From Desulfobacteraceae bacterium (GTDB taxonomy: Bacteria; Desulfobacterota; Desulfobacteria; Desulfobacterales; Desulfobacteraceae), in NCBI GenBank assembly GCA_011390435.1, contig JAABSK010000150.1, positions 1-6,841 of the forward strand: DNA of 6,841 nucleotides. The letters run 5' to 3'. A program made the position numbers and the translations under genes. Shown here in pieces: positions 1-6,541 of the stretch; the stretch's first letter is position 1; every line of letters begins with the position of its first letter. A model generated the notes under the pieces. It was not told the origin of the DNA, searched no databases, and was given only the letters and a program-made list of their open reading frames with translations.

Positions 1-599
1 TGGGCGTGGAAATTCTTGAACGCAACAAGCTGAAAAACTCTGTTATCAAAAACATTGTGCAATATCACCATGCCCCTCTGTATGACACTGAAGAACGCTG
101 TTATCCAACAGACAAACCCCATTCAATGGTGCCGCTTTATGTCCGGATCTGCAAGCTGGCAGACATCTATGATGCCATGACGTCCAAACGAAGCTATAAA
201 GAGGCCTTTAACCCCATCAATGTGGTGACCCAGATTTTCCGGACCTATGCAAAAAAAGACCGGATGCTGCAATATGTGCTGCACGCTTTTGTCAAAAGCA
301 TCGGCATTTATCCTCCCGGCAGTATTGTGTATCTGATAAACGGGCAGATGGCCTATGTCCTGGAAAGCGACGGTCCGATTGTCATGCCGTTTACCGATGA
401 AAAAGCGACCACATTGCGCCACATGCCAGATCCCTTGAAACTGGACGCACCTGAACTTGATCCGGCAAAACGGATCGACGGCAGTCGAAGCGTGAAATCG
501 CCAAAGGATGTCAATACTCTATTGCCCGCATACATAAAAAAAATACTGGTAAATGCCTCTGTTCAACAGATGGAGCCTGACCGGATAAGATCGGCATGA
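1..599 (+). CDS. HD-GYP-like domain protein, C-terminal part (5' truncated by window edge)
   Basis: The reading frame is open from the left edge, so the GTG at 6 is probably an internal valine and the true start lies upstream. Numbering from that GTG, residues 13-70 resemble the second half of an HD-GYP domain, the family of metal-dependent cyclic-di-GMP phosphodiesterases. A His-His pair lies at 21-22, a Tyr-Pro at 33-34, and the well-preserved ADIYDAMTS helix at 52-60 is followed by KRSYKEA. The family signature HHExxDGxGYP is degenerate: Ala replaces Glu after the His pair, Cys replaces the Gly of GYP, and about three extra residues separate HH from YP. After the domain comes a segment with YPPGSIVYL (102-110), as in many HD-GYP proteins, then a polar tail ending at residue 197. 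The missing N-terminal part should hold the HD metal ligands. Activity is doubtful; a degenerate c-di-GMP sensor or effector is an alternative. The stop is 73 bp before dapL with no terminator between, so co-transcription is likely. Confidence 0.75.
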   Translation, partial: GVEILERNKLKNSVIKNIVQYHHAPLYDTEERCYPTDKPHSMVPLYVRICKLADIYDAMTSKRSYKEAFNPINVVTQIFRTYAKKDRMLQYVLHAFVKSIGIYPPGSIVYLINGQMAYVLESDGPIVMPFTDEKATTLRHMPDPLKLDAPELDPAKRIDGSRSVKSPKDVNTLLPAYIKKILVNASVQQMEPDRIRSA

Positions 600-646
600 A
601 AACAGAATTGATCCATATTGAACCATTGAAACCATTGAAGCGATAA
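596..646 (+). other. Mini-ORF of 16 codons overlapping the stop of the HD-GYP-like gene
   Basis: An ATG at 596-598 overlaps the TGA stop of the upstream gene (597-599) in an ATGA arrangement and opens 16 codons ([16 protein letters not shown]) ending in TAA at 644-646. The repeated PLK residues come from the 9-bp tandem repeat at 622-639. It has no recognisable domain and is far too short to judge coding potential. It may be translated by termination-reinitiation and so carry ribosomes towards dapL, or it may be chance. Confidence 0.2.
622..639 (+). repeat. Perfect 9-bp tandem repeat (ACCATTGAA x2)
   Basis: ACCATTGAA occurs at 622-630 and directly again at 631-639, with a related CCATATTGAA just before (613-622). 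It lies in the short gap between the HD-GYP-like gene and dapL. It could arise by slippage; no regulatory role can be read from sequence. Confidence 0.6.
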
Positions 647-649
647 ACA

Positions 650-676
650 ATGAGCAAAAGAAAGGACAGCAGATGA
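650..676 (+). other. Mini-ORF of 8 codons overlapping the dapL start
   Basis: An ATG at 650-652 opens eight codons (MSKRKDSR) whose TGA stop at 674-676 overlaps the dapL ATG at 673 in an ATGA arrangement. The dapL ribosome binding site sits inside it. It is in the same frame as the preceding 16-codon mini-ORF, separated from it by one codon after TAA. It may be a coupling leader or coincidence. Confidence 0.18.
661..666 (+). promoter_or_regulatory. Ribosome binding site of dapL
   Basis: AAAGGA ends six bases before the ATG at 673, a normal Shine-Dalgarno spacing, and supports that start over later in-frame ATGs. Confidence 0.6.
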
Positions 677-1899
677 TCAGAGCAAATGAAAATTACCGTA
701 AATTAAAAGCCTCTTACCTGTTTTCAGACATTGCAAAACGGGTCACGGCATTTCAGGAGAAAAACCCGGACGCACACATTATCCGTCTGGGGATTGGAGA
801 TGTTACACGGGCCCTGGTTCCGGCAGTGATCCGGGGATTCCACGATGGCGTGGACGAAATGGCCAATGACGCCACCTTCAGGGGATACGGCCCGGAACAG
901 GGGTATGATTTTCTTCGTCAGACCATTGCCCGGCATGATTTTCAGGACCATGGAGCGGATGTGCAGGCGGATGAGATTTTTGTCAGTGACGGCGCCAAGT
1001 GCGATACCGGTAATTTTCAGGAACTGTTTGCCACAGATATTGTTGTGGCCATTCCAGATCCGGTGTATCCGGTGTACCTGGATACCAACGTGATGGCCGG
1101 CCGTACCGGTGAGAACAGGGATGGACGGTATCAGGGCATTGTTTATCTGGATTGTGTGAAAGAAAACAACTTCATGCCGCAGCTTCCTGAAAAACCCGTG
1201 GATCTGATTTATTTGTGCTTTCCCAACAATCCCACTGGAACCACAGCCACCAGGGATGAATTGAAACAGTGGGTGGCCTACGCCAGAGAACACAAGGCAT
1301 TGATATTGTTTGATGCAGCATATGAAGCGTTTATCCGGGATGATTCCCTTCCCAGGTCCATTTATGAGATTGAAGGTGCCCGGTCTGTTGCCGTGGAGTT
1401 CAGGAGTTTTTCAAAAACCGCTGGATTTACCGGTACCCGATGCGGGTATACAGTGGTGCCCAAAGAGTGCATGATCTTTGATGACACCGGCGGCAGGGTA
1501 TCGCTGCACGCCATGTGGACCCGGCGTCACACCACCAAGTTCAATGGGGTGTCCTACCCGGTTCAGAAAGCAGCCCAGGCAGTATATTCCCCTGAAGGCA
1601 AAATTCAGGTGAAAGCTGAAATCGACTATTACCTGAACAACGCGGATATTATCTGCCAGACCATGTCGGGCCTGGGATTTTCTCATGTTGGAGGAGAAAA
1701 TTCCCCTTATATCTGGATTGACGGCAATGGCCGGGATTCCTGGGAGTTTTTTGATCTCCTGCTGAACAAGGCGTCTGTTGTCTGTACGCCTGGCGGCGGG
1801 TTCGGGCGGTGCGGTGACCGATATATCCGTATCAGTGCGTTTAACAGTGTTGAAAATGTAAAAACCGCTATGGAGCGGTTGAAAAAGGCATTGACGTGA
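673..1899 (+). CDS. dapL: LL-diaminopimelate aminotransferase
   Basis: This is a fold-type I PLP enzyme (EC 2.6.1.83). It transfers an amino group from glutamate directly to tetrahydrodipicolinate, giving LL-diaminopimelate in one step and bypassing the succinylase or acetylase branches (DapD/DapC/DapE) on the way to meso-DAP and lysine. It is cytosolic. The 408-residue length fits the family (about 400-410). Visible family features are RLGIGDVTR near 38-46, GYGPEQG at 71-77, SDGAKCD at 105-111, NNPTGT at 185-190, the PLP-contacting Asp in FDAAYEAF (D214), the Schiff-base Lys in [12 protein letters not shown] (K248), and the carboxylate-binding Arg in IRISAF (R386). The segment [11 protein letters not shown] around 282-292 matches the DapL form WNRRQxTKFNG and separates it from ordinary aspartate aminotransferases. 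The start at 673 has a good Shine-Dalgarno site. The stop overlaps the next gene, a moeA, by four bases. This location beside Mo-cofactor genes is unusual in function but typical of a compact operon. Confidence 0.95.
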   Translation: MIRANENYRKLKASYLFSDIAKRVTAFQEKNPDAHIIRLGIGDVTRALVPAVIRGFHDGVDEMANDATFRGYGPEQGYDFLRQTIARHDFQDHGADVQADEIFVSDGAKCDTGNFQELFATDIVVAIPDPVYPVYLDTNVMAGRTGENRDGRYQGIVYLDCVKENNFMPQLPEKPVDLIYLCFPNNPTGTTATRDELKQWVAYAREHKALILFDAAYEAFIRDDSLPRSIYEIEGARSVAVEFRSFSKTAGFTGTRCGYTVVPKECMIFDDTGGRVSLHAMWTRRHTTKFNGVSYPVQKAAQAVYSPEGKIQVKAEIDYYLNNADIICQTMSGLGFSHVGGENSPYIWIDGNGRDSWEFFDLLLNKASVVCTPGGGFGRCGDRYIRISAFNSVENVKTAMERLKKALT

Positions 1900-3125
1900 T
1901 CACCCCGTTCTTTGATGTAAAATCCCTGGAAGCGGTTCTCTCCCTGACCGATCAATTTTCACCAATGGACTCAGAAACCATTTCCGTGGAAAATGCATTT
2001 TCACGGGTCCTGTCCTGTGATATTGCCGCATCTGCAGACATGCCCGGGTTTCGCAGGGCCACCATGGACGGGTATGCAGTTGCAGCCGCTTCCACATTCG
2101 GGGCATCTGAATCCAGTCCGGCATGGCTGACGATCACCGGAACCGTTTCCATGGGTGAGATTCCGGATTTTAAACTGGCGCCGGGTTCGGCAGCCCGGAT
2201 TTCCACCGGCGGCATGCTGCCCAAAGGAGCGGACAGTGTGGTCATGATCGAACATACAGATCTGGTTGATGAAGGATCTGTTGAAATCTACAAGAGTGTC
2301 GCGCCGCTGCAGCATGTCATTGATGCGTCGGAAGATTTTGCCAAAGGTGAGACTGTTCTGTCCCGGGGACGGTTTATCCGGCCTCAGGAGCAGGGGCTGC
2401 TGGCTGGCATGGGGTTTGACCGGGTGGATGTTTTTCGCAGACCCCGGGTGGGGATCATCTCCACCGGCGATGAAATTATTCCCATCACAGAAACCGCAGG
2501 TCCTGGAAAAATCCGGGATATCAACTCCTATGCCCTGGCCGGATTTGTGGAAGAGGCGCATGCGGTTCCGGTATGTTACGGGATTGTCGCTGATGACCGG
2601 TCTGCTGTGGAACAGGCCATTCAACGCGCACTGGCGGAAACCGATATGGTGCTGGTGTCTGGCGGCAGCTCTGTGGGGGCAAAGGACTACACCCTTGATG
2701 TGCTGTCACAGCTGACCGATGCCAGAATCCTGGTCCATGGCATTGCGGTCAGCCCTGGAAAACCGACCATTCTGGCTGGAATCCAGAACAAGATGGTGTG
2801 GGGGCTGCCGGGTCAGGTGGTTTCCGCCATGGTGGTGTTCAAGGTGGTGGTGGCACCGTTTCTGGACCGCATCAAGGGGCTGGACGGTGCGGTGCCGGCT
2901 GTAACCATTCACGGTCAACTGACCCGGAATATTGCGTCTGCCCAGGGCAGACGCGATTTTGTGCGGGTGATGCTGGAAAAAGCGCCGGGCGGTTACCGGG
3001 TCAAACCGGTTCTGGGCAAGTCCGGACTGATCAAAACCATGATTTATGCCGACGGGCTGCTGGAGATCGGTGAGGATGTGGAAGGTCTTGAAAAAGGCCG
3101 CACTGTCGAGGTGATTCTGTTATGA
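1896..3125 (+). CDS. moeA: Molybdopterin molybdenumtransferase, MoeA family (first paralogue)
   Basis: MoeA inserts molybdate (or tungstate in some homologues) into the dithiolene of adenylylated molybdopterin made by MogA/MoaB, the final step of basic Moco synthesis in the cytosol. The 409-residue length is normal. The N-terminal MoeA_N region carries MDGYAV (57-62) and [18 protein letters not shown] (103-120). The MogA-like central domain carries ISTGDEI (188-194), RDINSYAL (207-214) and [12 protein letters not shown] (255-266); D264 aligns with the catalytic Asp228 of E. coli MoeA. It continues with SPGKPT (286-291) and GLPGQVVSA (303-311), where the common GLPGNPVSA has Gln-Val in place of Asn-Pro. 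The C-terminal domain spans about 333-409. The start is a GTG overlapping the dapL stop (GTGA), with AAGG at 1885-1888 giving seven-base spacing, so translation is probably coupled. The next ATG, codon 24, would remove conserved N-terminal sequence. Metal choice cannot be told from sequence. Confidence 0.93.
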   Translation: MITPFFDVKSLEAVLSLTDQFSPMDSETISVENAFSRVLSCDIAASADMPGFRRATMDGYAVAAASTFGASESSPAWLTITGTVSMGEIPDFKLAPGSAARISTGGMLPKGADSVVMIEHTDLVDEGSVEIYKSVAPLQHVIDASEDFAKGETVLSRGRFIRPQEQGLLAGMGFDRVDVFRRPRVGIISTGDEIIPITETAGPGKIRDINSYALAGFVEEAHAVPVCYGIVADDRSAVEQAIQRALAETDMVLVSGGSSVGAKDYTLDVLSQLTDARILVHGIAVSPGKPTILAGIQNKMVWGLPGQVVSAMVVFKVVVAPFLDRIKGLDGAVPAVTIHGQLTRNIASAQGRRDFVRVMLEKAPGGYRVKPVLGKSGLIKTMIYADGLLEIGEDVEGLEKGRTVEVILL

Positions 3126-3151
3126 TAGAACGTACAGGAGAAGAGAGCTGA
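3122..3151 (+). other. Mini-ORF of 9 codons bridging the two moeA genes
   Basis: An ATG at 3122-3124 overlaps the moeA stop (TGA 3123-3125) and encodes MIERTGEES, ending in TGA at 3149-3151, three bases before the start of the next gene and in its frame. It contains that gene's purine-rich ribosome binding region. It may aid reinitiation or be chance; it is unlikely to encode a functional peptide. Confidence 0.2.
3136..3147 (+). promoter_or_regulatory. Purine-rich ribosome binding region of the moeA-PBP fusion gene
   Basis: AGGAG at 3136-3140 ends 14 bases before the ATG at 3155, which is long for a Shine-Dalgarno site. The adjoining GAGAG at 3143-3147 gives seven-base spacing but is weaker. 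Either may be used. Confidence 0.4.
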
Positions 3152-3154
3152 ACC

Positions 3155-5080
3155 ATGAATGTGAAACGCAACGTATACCTGGAAATGAAAGATATCATCG
3201 AGGCCAGGCAGATTCTTTTTGATCATTTTGGCGCGTATGAAACCCGGACAGAAGCGGTGGATGTGGTAAACGCACTCGGACGGGTTCTGGCCGGGCCGGC
3301 CATTGCTGCAATCTCATCTCCCAATTTCCATGCAGCAGCAATGGATGGCATTGCTGTGGCGGCCGGAAATACGTTCGGAGCCAGTGACGATGCGCCGGTT
3401 ACCCTGGTTCCGGAACAAACCGCCTTCTGGATCAATACCGGGCATGCCATGCCTGCCGGCACCAATGCCGTCATCATGATCGAGCATCTGAACATTCAGG
3501 ATGATCATACCATTCAGATTGAAGCGCCGGTATTTCCCTGGCAGAATGTACGGAAAATGGGTGAAGATATCGTGGCAACGGAATTGCTGTTTCCCCGTGG
3601 TCATCGGATCACAGCGTATTCCATGGGGGCGCTGCTGTCCGGCGGTATTTTCAGGGTCAAGGTTCATCAGCTGCCACGGGTATTGATTGTTCCCACAGGT
3701 TCTGAGCTGGTCCAGTGGCACCAGGTCACGCCTGACCAGATGATGCCCGGTGATGTGATTGAGTCAAACTCCCATGTCCTGGGGGCGTTATGCCGGGATC
3801 ATGGCGCTCAATTTGATATTCACCCCATGCTCAGGGATGACCTGGGCACGATTGAAGCTTCCATTCAGGCAGCAGCACAGAAAAAGTATGACATGATCTG
3901 TATCATTGGCGGGTCATCTGCCGGATCTGCGGATTTTGCCAAGCCGGTTATCCAGAATCTGGGAGAACTGTATGTCCACGGGGTGACCATGATGCCGGGA
4001 AAACCGGTCATGTTCGGAAAAATATCCGGCATTCCCGTGTTTGGGATACCAGGATATCCAGTGTCTGCCATTGTGGCTTTTGAGCAGTTTGCCGGGCCGC
4101 TGCTGCTCAATATGCAGAAACAGCCGCCCCGGGAACAGATTGAGCTGGATGTCAGTCCTGCCAGAAACATGGCATCCAAGCTGGGCCAGGTGGAGTTTCT
4201 GCGGGTGAAGCTTGGATCGGTGGATGGACGGCTTGTGGCGTCTGCACTGCCCAGAGGGGCCGGGAATATCACCACCCTGACCGAAGCTGATGCCGTGATC
4301 CAGATTCCCAAAACCGCTGAAGGTATCATGGAAAACCAGACGGTAAAGGCCACACTGCTCCGGACACGCGCTGCCATTGACAATACTATTGTGGTCACCG
4401 GTTCCCACGATAATACACTGGACCTGCTGGCTGATCATATCAAGCAGATTGATGGTCGCGTCAGCCTGTCTTCCAGCCACGTGGGGAGCATGGGCGGGTT
4501 GATGGCCCTTAAAAAAGGAGCCTGCCACATGGCTGGCGCCCACCTGCTGGATCCGTCTGACGGCAGTTACAATATTTCATATGTCCAAAAATATCTGCCA
4601 GACCAGAAAGTGGTGCTGATCAATCTGGTGCTGCGGGACCAGGGACTGATTGTCTTGAAAAACAACCCCAAAAAAATTCAATCCATCAAGGATTTAAAAG
4701 AGCGGAATCTGACATTCATCAATCGCCAGCCAGGTTCTGGTACACGGATATTGCTGGATTACAAGCTTGGCATCCTGGGGATATCGCCTGACGAAATTCG
4801 CGGGTATGAAACCGATGAATATACCCATATGTCGGTGGCGGTTGCCGTACTTTCCGGCCGGGCAGACGCGGGCCTTGGGATTCATGCCGCAGCCAGGGCG
4901 CTGGACCTTGATTTTGTCCCGGTGGTGACGGAATCCTATGATCTGGTCATTCCGGAGCGGTTCATGAACACACAAAAAATTCAGGTGCTTTTGAAAACCA
5001 TTCAGATGAGAGCATTTCAAGACCGGGTGAATGCCCTTGGCGGGTACAGCACGCAGTATACCGGCAAACAGATTCTGTAA
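3155..5080 (+). CDS. MoeA-family protein fused to a C-terminal PBP-like domain (second paralogue)
   Basis: The first ~400 of 641 residues are a complete MoeA module. It has MDGIAV at 63-68 (Ile for the usual Tyr), TGHAMPAGTNAVIMIEH at 95-111, PTGSEL at 180-185, ESNSHVL at 203-209, IGGSSAGSADF at 251-261 with D260 at the position of the catalytic Asp, PGKPVMFG at 281-288 and GIPGYPVSA at 297-305. Residues ~408-630 form a domain like the type-2 periplasmic-binding-protein fold found fused to MoeA or to ModE-type regulators (Pfam PBP_like). It has an opening TGSHDNTLDLL (415-425), SSHVGSMGGL (440-449) and NRQPGSGTR (523-531). No signal peptide or membrane segment is present, so this domain should act in the cytosol, perhaps sensing or presenting an oxyanion or cofactor; that is inference. 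The gene follows moeA by 29 bp. Shared MDGxAVAA..TFGAS with the upstream protein points to tandem duplication. The start at 3155 keeps the family-like KRNVYLEM N terminus. Confidence 0.9.
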   Translation: MNVKRNVYLEMKDIIEARQILFDHFGAYETRTEAVDVVNALGRVLAGPAIAAISSPNFHAAAMDGIAVAAGNTFGASDDAPVTLVPEQTAFWINTGHAMPAGTNAVIMIEHLNIQDDHTIQIEAPVFPWQNVRKMGEDIVATELLFPRGHRITAYSMGALLSGGIFRVKVHQLPRVLIVPTGSELVQWHQVTPDQMMPGDVIESNSHVLGALCRDHGAQFDIHPMLRDDLGTIEASIQAAAQKKYDMICIIGGSSAGSADFAKPVIQNLGELYVHGVTMMPGKPVMFGKISGIPVFGIPGYPVSAIVAFEQFAGPLLLNMQKQPPREQIELDVSPARNMASKLGQVEFLRVKLGSVDGRLVASALPRGAGNITTLTEADAVIQIPKTAEGIMENQTVKATLLRTRAAIDNTIVVTGSHDNTLDLLADHIKQIDGRVSLSSSHVGSMGGLMALKKGACHMAGAHLLDPSDGSYNISYVQKYLPDQKVVLINLVLRDQGLIVLKNNPKKIQSIKDLKERNLTFINRQPGSGTRILLDYKLGILGISPDEIRGYETDEYTHMSVAVAVLSGRADAGLGIHAAARALDLDFVPVVTESYDLVIPERFMNTQKIQVLLKTIQMRAFQDRVNALGGYSTQYTGKQIL

Positions 5081-5081
5081 C

Positions 5082-5124
5082 AAAAAAGCGGCAGGCCATG
5101 TCATCAAGGACATGGTCTGCCGCT
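5082..5124 (-). terminator. Intrinsic terminator between convergent genes, oriented for the minus-strand lipoprotein gene
   Basis: AGCGGCAGGCCATGTC (5087-5102) pairs with GACATGGTCTGCCGCT (5109-5124): a 16-bp stem with one mismatched position (C-T across the DNA strands; a G-U wobble is possible in one transcript orientation) and a six-base loop. On the minus strand the stem runs straight into six T residues (complement of the A-run 5082-5087), the classic rho-independent layout, 26 bp beyond the lipoprotein stop. On the plus strand the stem follows the moeA-PBP stop by only six bases, but no T-run comes after it, so it would terminate poorly there, though it could protect the 3' end of the mRNA. 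Confidence 0.8.
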
Positions 5125-5149
5125 GAAAGATAAAACTTAGGAATAACGA

Positions 5150-6292
5150 TTATTTGATCGGATTGATTTCAACTCTCCGGTTCAATGCTCTGCCCTGGTC
5201 AGTGTCATTGGATGCAGTGGGTTTGCTGAAGCCGTAACCTTTTGTGGTGATGCGGCTTGAAGCGATTCCTTCTGATACCAGGTATGCTTTTACAGCAGCA
5301 GCGCGTCTTTCAGACAGGTCCTGATTGTATTCTCTGGTTCCGATGTTGTCACAATGGCCCTGAAGTTCTACTTTCATGCCGGGATTTTGTTCAAGCACGG
5401 ACACGACGCTGAACAGCATGGGCTGAGCAACTGCGCGGATGGTGGCTTTGTCAAAATCAAACAGGACATTGTCCAGAACCCAGCAACCAGCTCGGTTGAC
5501 CCTTGCACCGATCGGCGTTCCAGGGCATTTGTCCATGTCATCTGTAACCCCGTCTTTGTCAGTATCCATCTTTACAGCCGGAGCAGCAGGGGCAGCCCCT
5601 TTTTTCTGGAGGAAGGCATTTTCAACAAAATTGGCCATGCCGCTGCTGGTAAGAAGATCTTCAGCATTGGCAGCAAATCCGCAGCCACCGATGCCGGCAA
5701 CTTCTTTTAACAGCGCTTTTCCAGATTCAGATGCGCCCACATGAATGGTGTAAAAGCAAATGGCATCGCCATACATGCCTTTGAGGCGTTTGGCAGCGTC
5801 CAGTACATCCCGGGGCAGGTCTTTTCCATCGCTGACAATCACAACGGCATTTTGACCTGGAAGCCCTTTCAGATCCTGTCCGGCAGCGTCAAGACCGGCA
5901 TTGATCGGGCTGAAACCGCCGGCTTTGGAAATTTTTGCAAACTGATTTCCAAGGGCGGCTGTGTTGTATTTTTCCATACCGTAAAACAATTCAGTCTCTT
6001 TTTTTGATATGCTGGGATCATGGCCAAAGGATCGAAGCCCTGCGGTTTGGCCCAGTTCAGGAATGGTCTGGTTCATGCGGATGACAACTTCCCTGGCGGT
6101 TTCGAAAGTGCCATCCATTGCCAGAGATCCGGATGCGTCGAATAGAATCAGAAAATTATCCACTTTTGATGCATACTGGCCTGAATCGAACTGTACCGCT
6201 TCGAACGGCGGAAGCGGGGCCTGTTTGGTTGCACATCCAAAAGAAAAAAGAATGGCAAAAATGACGAACAAACTTTTACTTAAAAGTCTCAT
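5150..6292 (-). CDS. VWA-OmpA lipoprotein (peptidoglycan-associated, von Willebrand factor A domain)
   Basis: This 380-residue protein begins with a short basic segment and hydrophobic stretch (2-19) ending in FSFGC, a lipobox-like site with Cys20 as the lipidated residue; Ser at -3 is atypical. Ala follows the Cys, so outer-membrane sorting is expected. A VWA domain spans about 45-230. Its MIDAS metal site shows DASGS (52-56), Ser128 where a Thr is usual (GGFSPI), and Asp155 in VSDG. A short linker rich in Ala and Pro (232-240) leads to DTDKDGVTDDMDKCPGTP (243-260), a thrombospondin type-3-like calcium-binding segment common before OmpA domains. The OmpA_C domain (275-380) has LFDFDKATI, GHCDNIG (312-318; Cys for the usual Thr) and YNQDLSERRA; D315 and R330 fit the residues that bind diaminopimelate in peptidoglycan. 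It probably links the outer membrane to the wall while its VWA domain binds a protein partner, which is unknown. AAGGAG lies nine bases before the ATG. A strong terminator follows. Confidence 0.9.
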   Translation of the reverse strand: MRLLSKSLFVIFAILFSFGCATKQAPLPPFEAVQFDSGQYASKVDNFLILFDASGSLAMDGTFETAREVVIRMNQTIPELGQTAGLRSFGHDPSISKKETELFYGMEKYNTAALGNQFAKISKAGGFSPINAGLDAAGQDLKGLPGQNAVVIVSDGKDLPRDVLDAAKRLKGMYGDAICFYTIHVGASESGKALLKEVAGIGGCGFAANAEDLLTSSGMANFVENAFLQKKGAAPAAPAVKMDTDKDGVTDDMDKCPGTPIGARVNRAGCWVLDNVLFDFDKATIRAVAQPMLFSVVSVLEQNPGMKVELQGHCDNIGTREYNQDLSERRAAAVKAYLVSEGIASSRITTKGYGFSKPTASNDTDQGRALNRRVEINPIK

Positions 6293-6301
6293 GTCTTATA
6301 G

Positions 6302-6307
6302 CTCCTT
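6302..6307 (-). promoter_or_regulatory. Ribosome binding site of the VWA-OmpA lipoprotein gene
   Basis: On the minus strand AAGGAG precedes the ATG (6290-6292) by nine bases, a strong Shine-Dalgarno match that fixes the start and gives a coherent signal peptide. Confidence 0.75.
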
Positions 6308-6412
6308 TTTTAAAATTTCGTTATTTGATGGTGGTTGCACATCGATCGCCAACCTGAATGGACTTTCCTAACTTTTTACATAAAAAATCGTCTGAAATCA
6401 ACCTTTGTTTAT

Positions 6413-6425
6413 AAAAACTGTTTTT
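6413..6425. repeat. 13-bp palindrome AAAAAC-T-GTTTTT
   Basis: AAAAAC (6413-6418) and GTTTTT (6420-6425) are exact inverted repeats around one central T. Size and symmetry would suit a dimeric regulator, and it abuts a possible minus-strand -10. Homopolymer runs make such a match fairly likely by chance in AT-rich DNA. Confidence 0.35.
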
Positions 6426-6427
6426 CC

Positions 6428-6459
6428 CGGCTGATTTTCCGGGGCTGCCGCGGCTGATT
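6428..6459. repeat. 9-bp direct repeat CGGCTGATT, 23 bp apart
   Basis: CGGCTGATT occurs at 6428-6436 and again at 6451-6459, start-to-start 23 bp (about two helical turns), just upstream of the proposed uppP promoter. The layout would allow a regulator to bind two sites on one DNA face; no known operator is recognised. Confidence 0.4.
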
Positions 6460-6465
6460 AATACC

Positions 6466-6496
6466 TTGCAATTTGGGCACAGGGATTATATATGAT
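6466..6496 (+). promoter_or_regulatory. Candidate sigma-70-type promoter for uppP
   Basis: TTGCAA (6466-6471) can serve as a -35. The TA-rich stretch TTATATATGAT (6486-6496) offers overlapping -10 hexamers: TATATG at a 17-bp spacer or TATGAT, the closer match to TATAAT, at 19 bp. This would leave a leader of about 40 bases before the ATG at 6542. The choice of hexamer is uncertain. Confidence 0.4.
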
Positions 6497-6541
6497 GGCC
6501 AGTTGTTAATCACGGTTCGATCTTAAGCAGAAAGACAGAAA

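Larger units (their letters stand above)
6293..6541. promoter_or_regulatory. Divergent intergenic region between the lipoprotein gene and uppP
   Basis: These 249 bp must hold the start signals for both genes unless uppP has more distant control. The left part (6301-6425) is AT-rich; the centre (6426-6455) is GC-rich. For the minus strand, TATAAA (complement of 6408-6413) is a possible -10 without a good -35, and TTGGCG with TCAAAT closer to the gene (18-bp spacer) is another weak pair; neither is convincing. A five-bp inverted repeat GGTTG/CAACC lies at 6333-6337 and 6350-6354 in the lipoprotein leader. No ORF or RNA gene is recognised here. Confidence 0.5.

Noticed and set aside
2001..2624. 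Minus-strand ORF of 207 codons opposite moeA
   Set aside because: It is antisense to the conserved MoeA core, is rich in Pro, His, Arg and Cys as expected of a shadow frame, and has no credible start context or domain.
3149..3151. In-frame TGA before the moeA-PBP start as a possible selenocysteine codon joining the 9-codon ORF to the gene
   Set aside because: Sulfate reducers do use selenocysteine, but there is no evident SECIS-like stem-loop after this TGA, MoeA proteins are not selenoproteins, and the ATG at 3155 gives a normal N terminus.
3914..4543. Long minus-strand ORF (209 codons) opposite the moeA-PBP gene, with another at 3865-4398
   Set aside because: Both lie wholly antisense to a gene with clear family motifs, have low-complexity or unnatural composition and no recognisable domain; they are shadow frames.
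5087..5124. Hairpin as a full intrinsic terminator for the + strand operon
   Set aside because: The downstream + strand sequence (GAAAGATAAAA) has no T-run, so only the minus-strand orientation meets the usual criteria.
5354..5710. Plus-strand ORFs opposite the lipoprotein gene (5354-5710, 5439-5744, 5741-6007, 6009-6371)
   Set aside because: All are antisense to a protein with well-defined VWA and OmpA motifs and show no domain of their own.
6426..6443. CCCGG/CCGGG inverted repeat as a terminator
   Set aside because: The stem is only five bp and is not followed by T residues on either strand.
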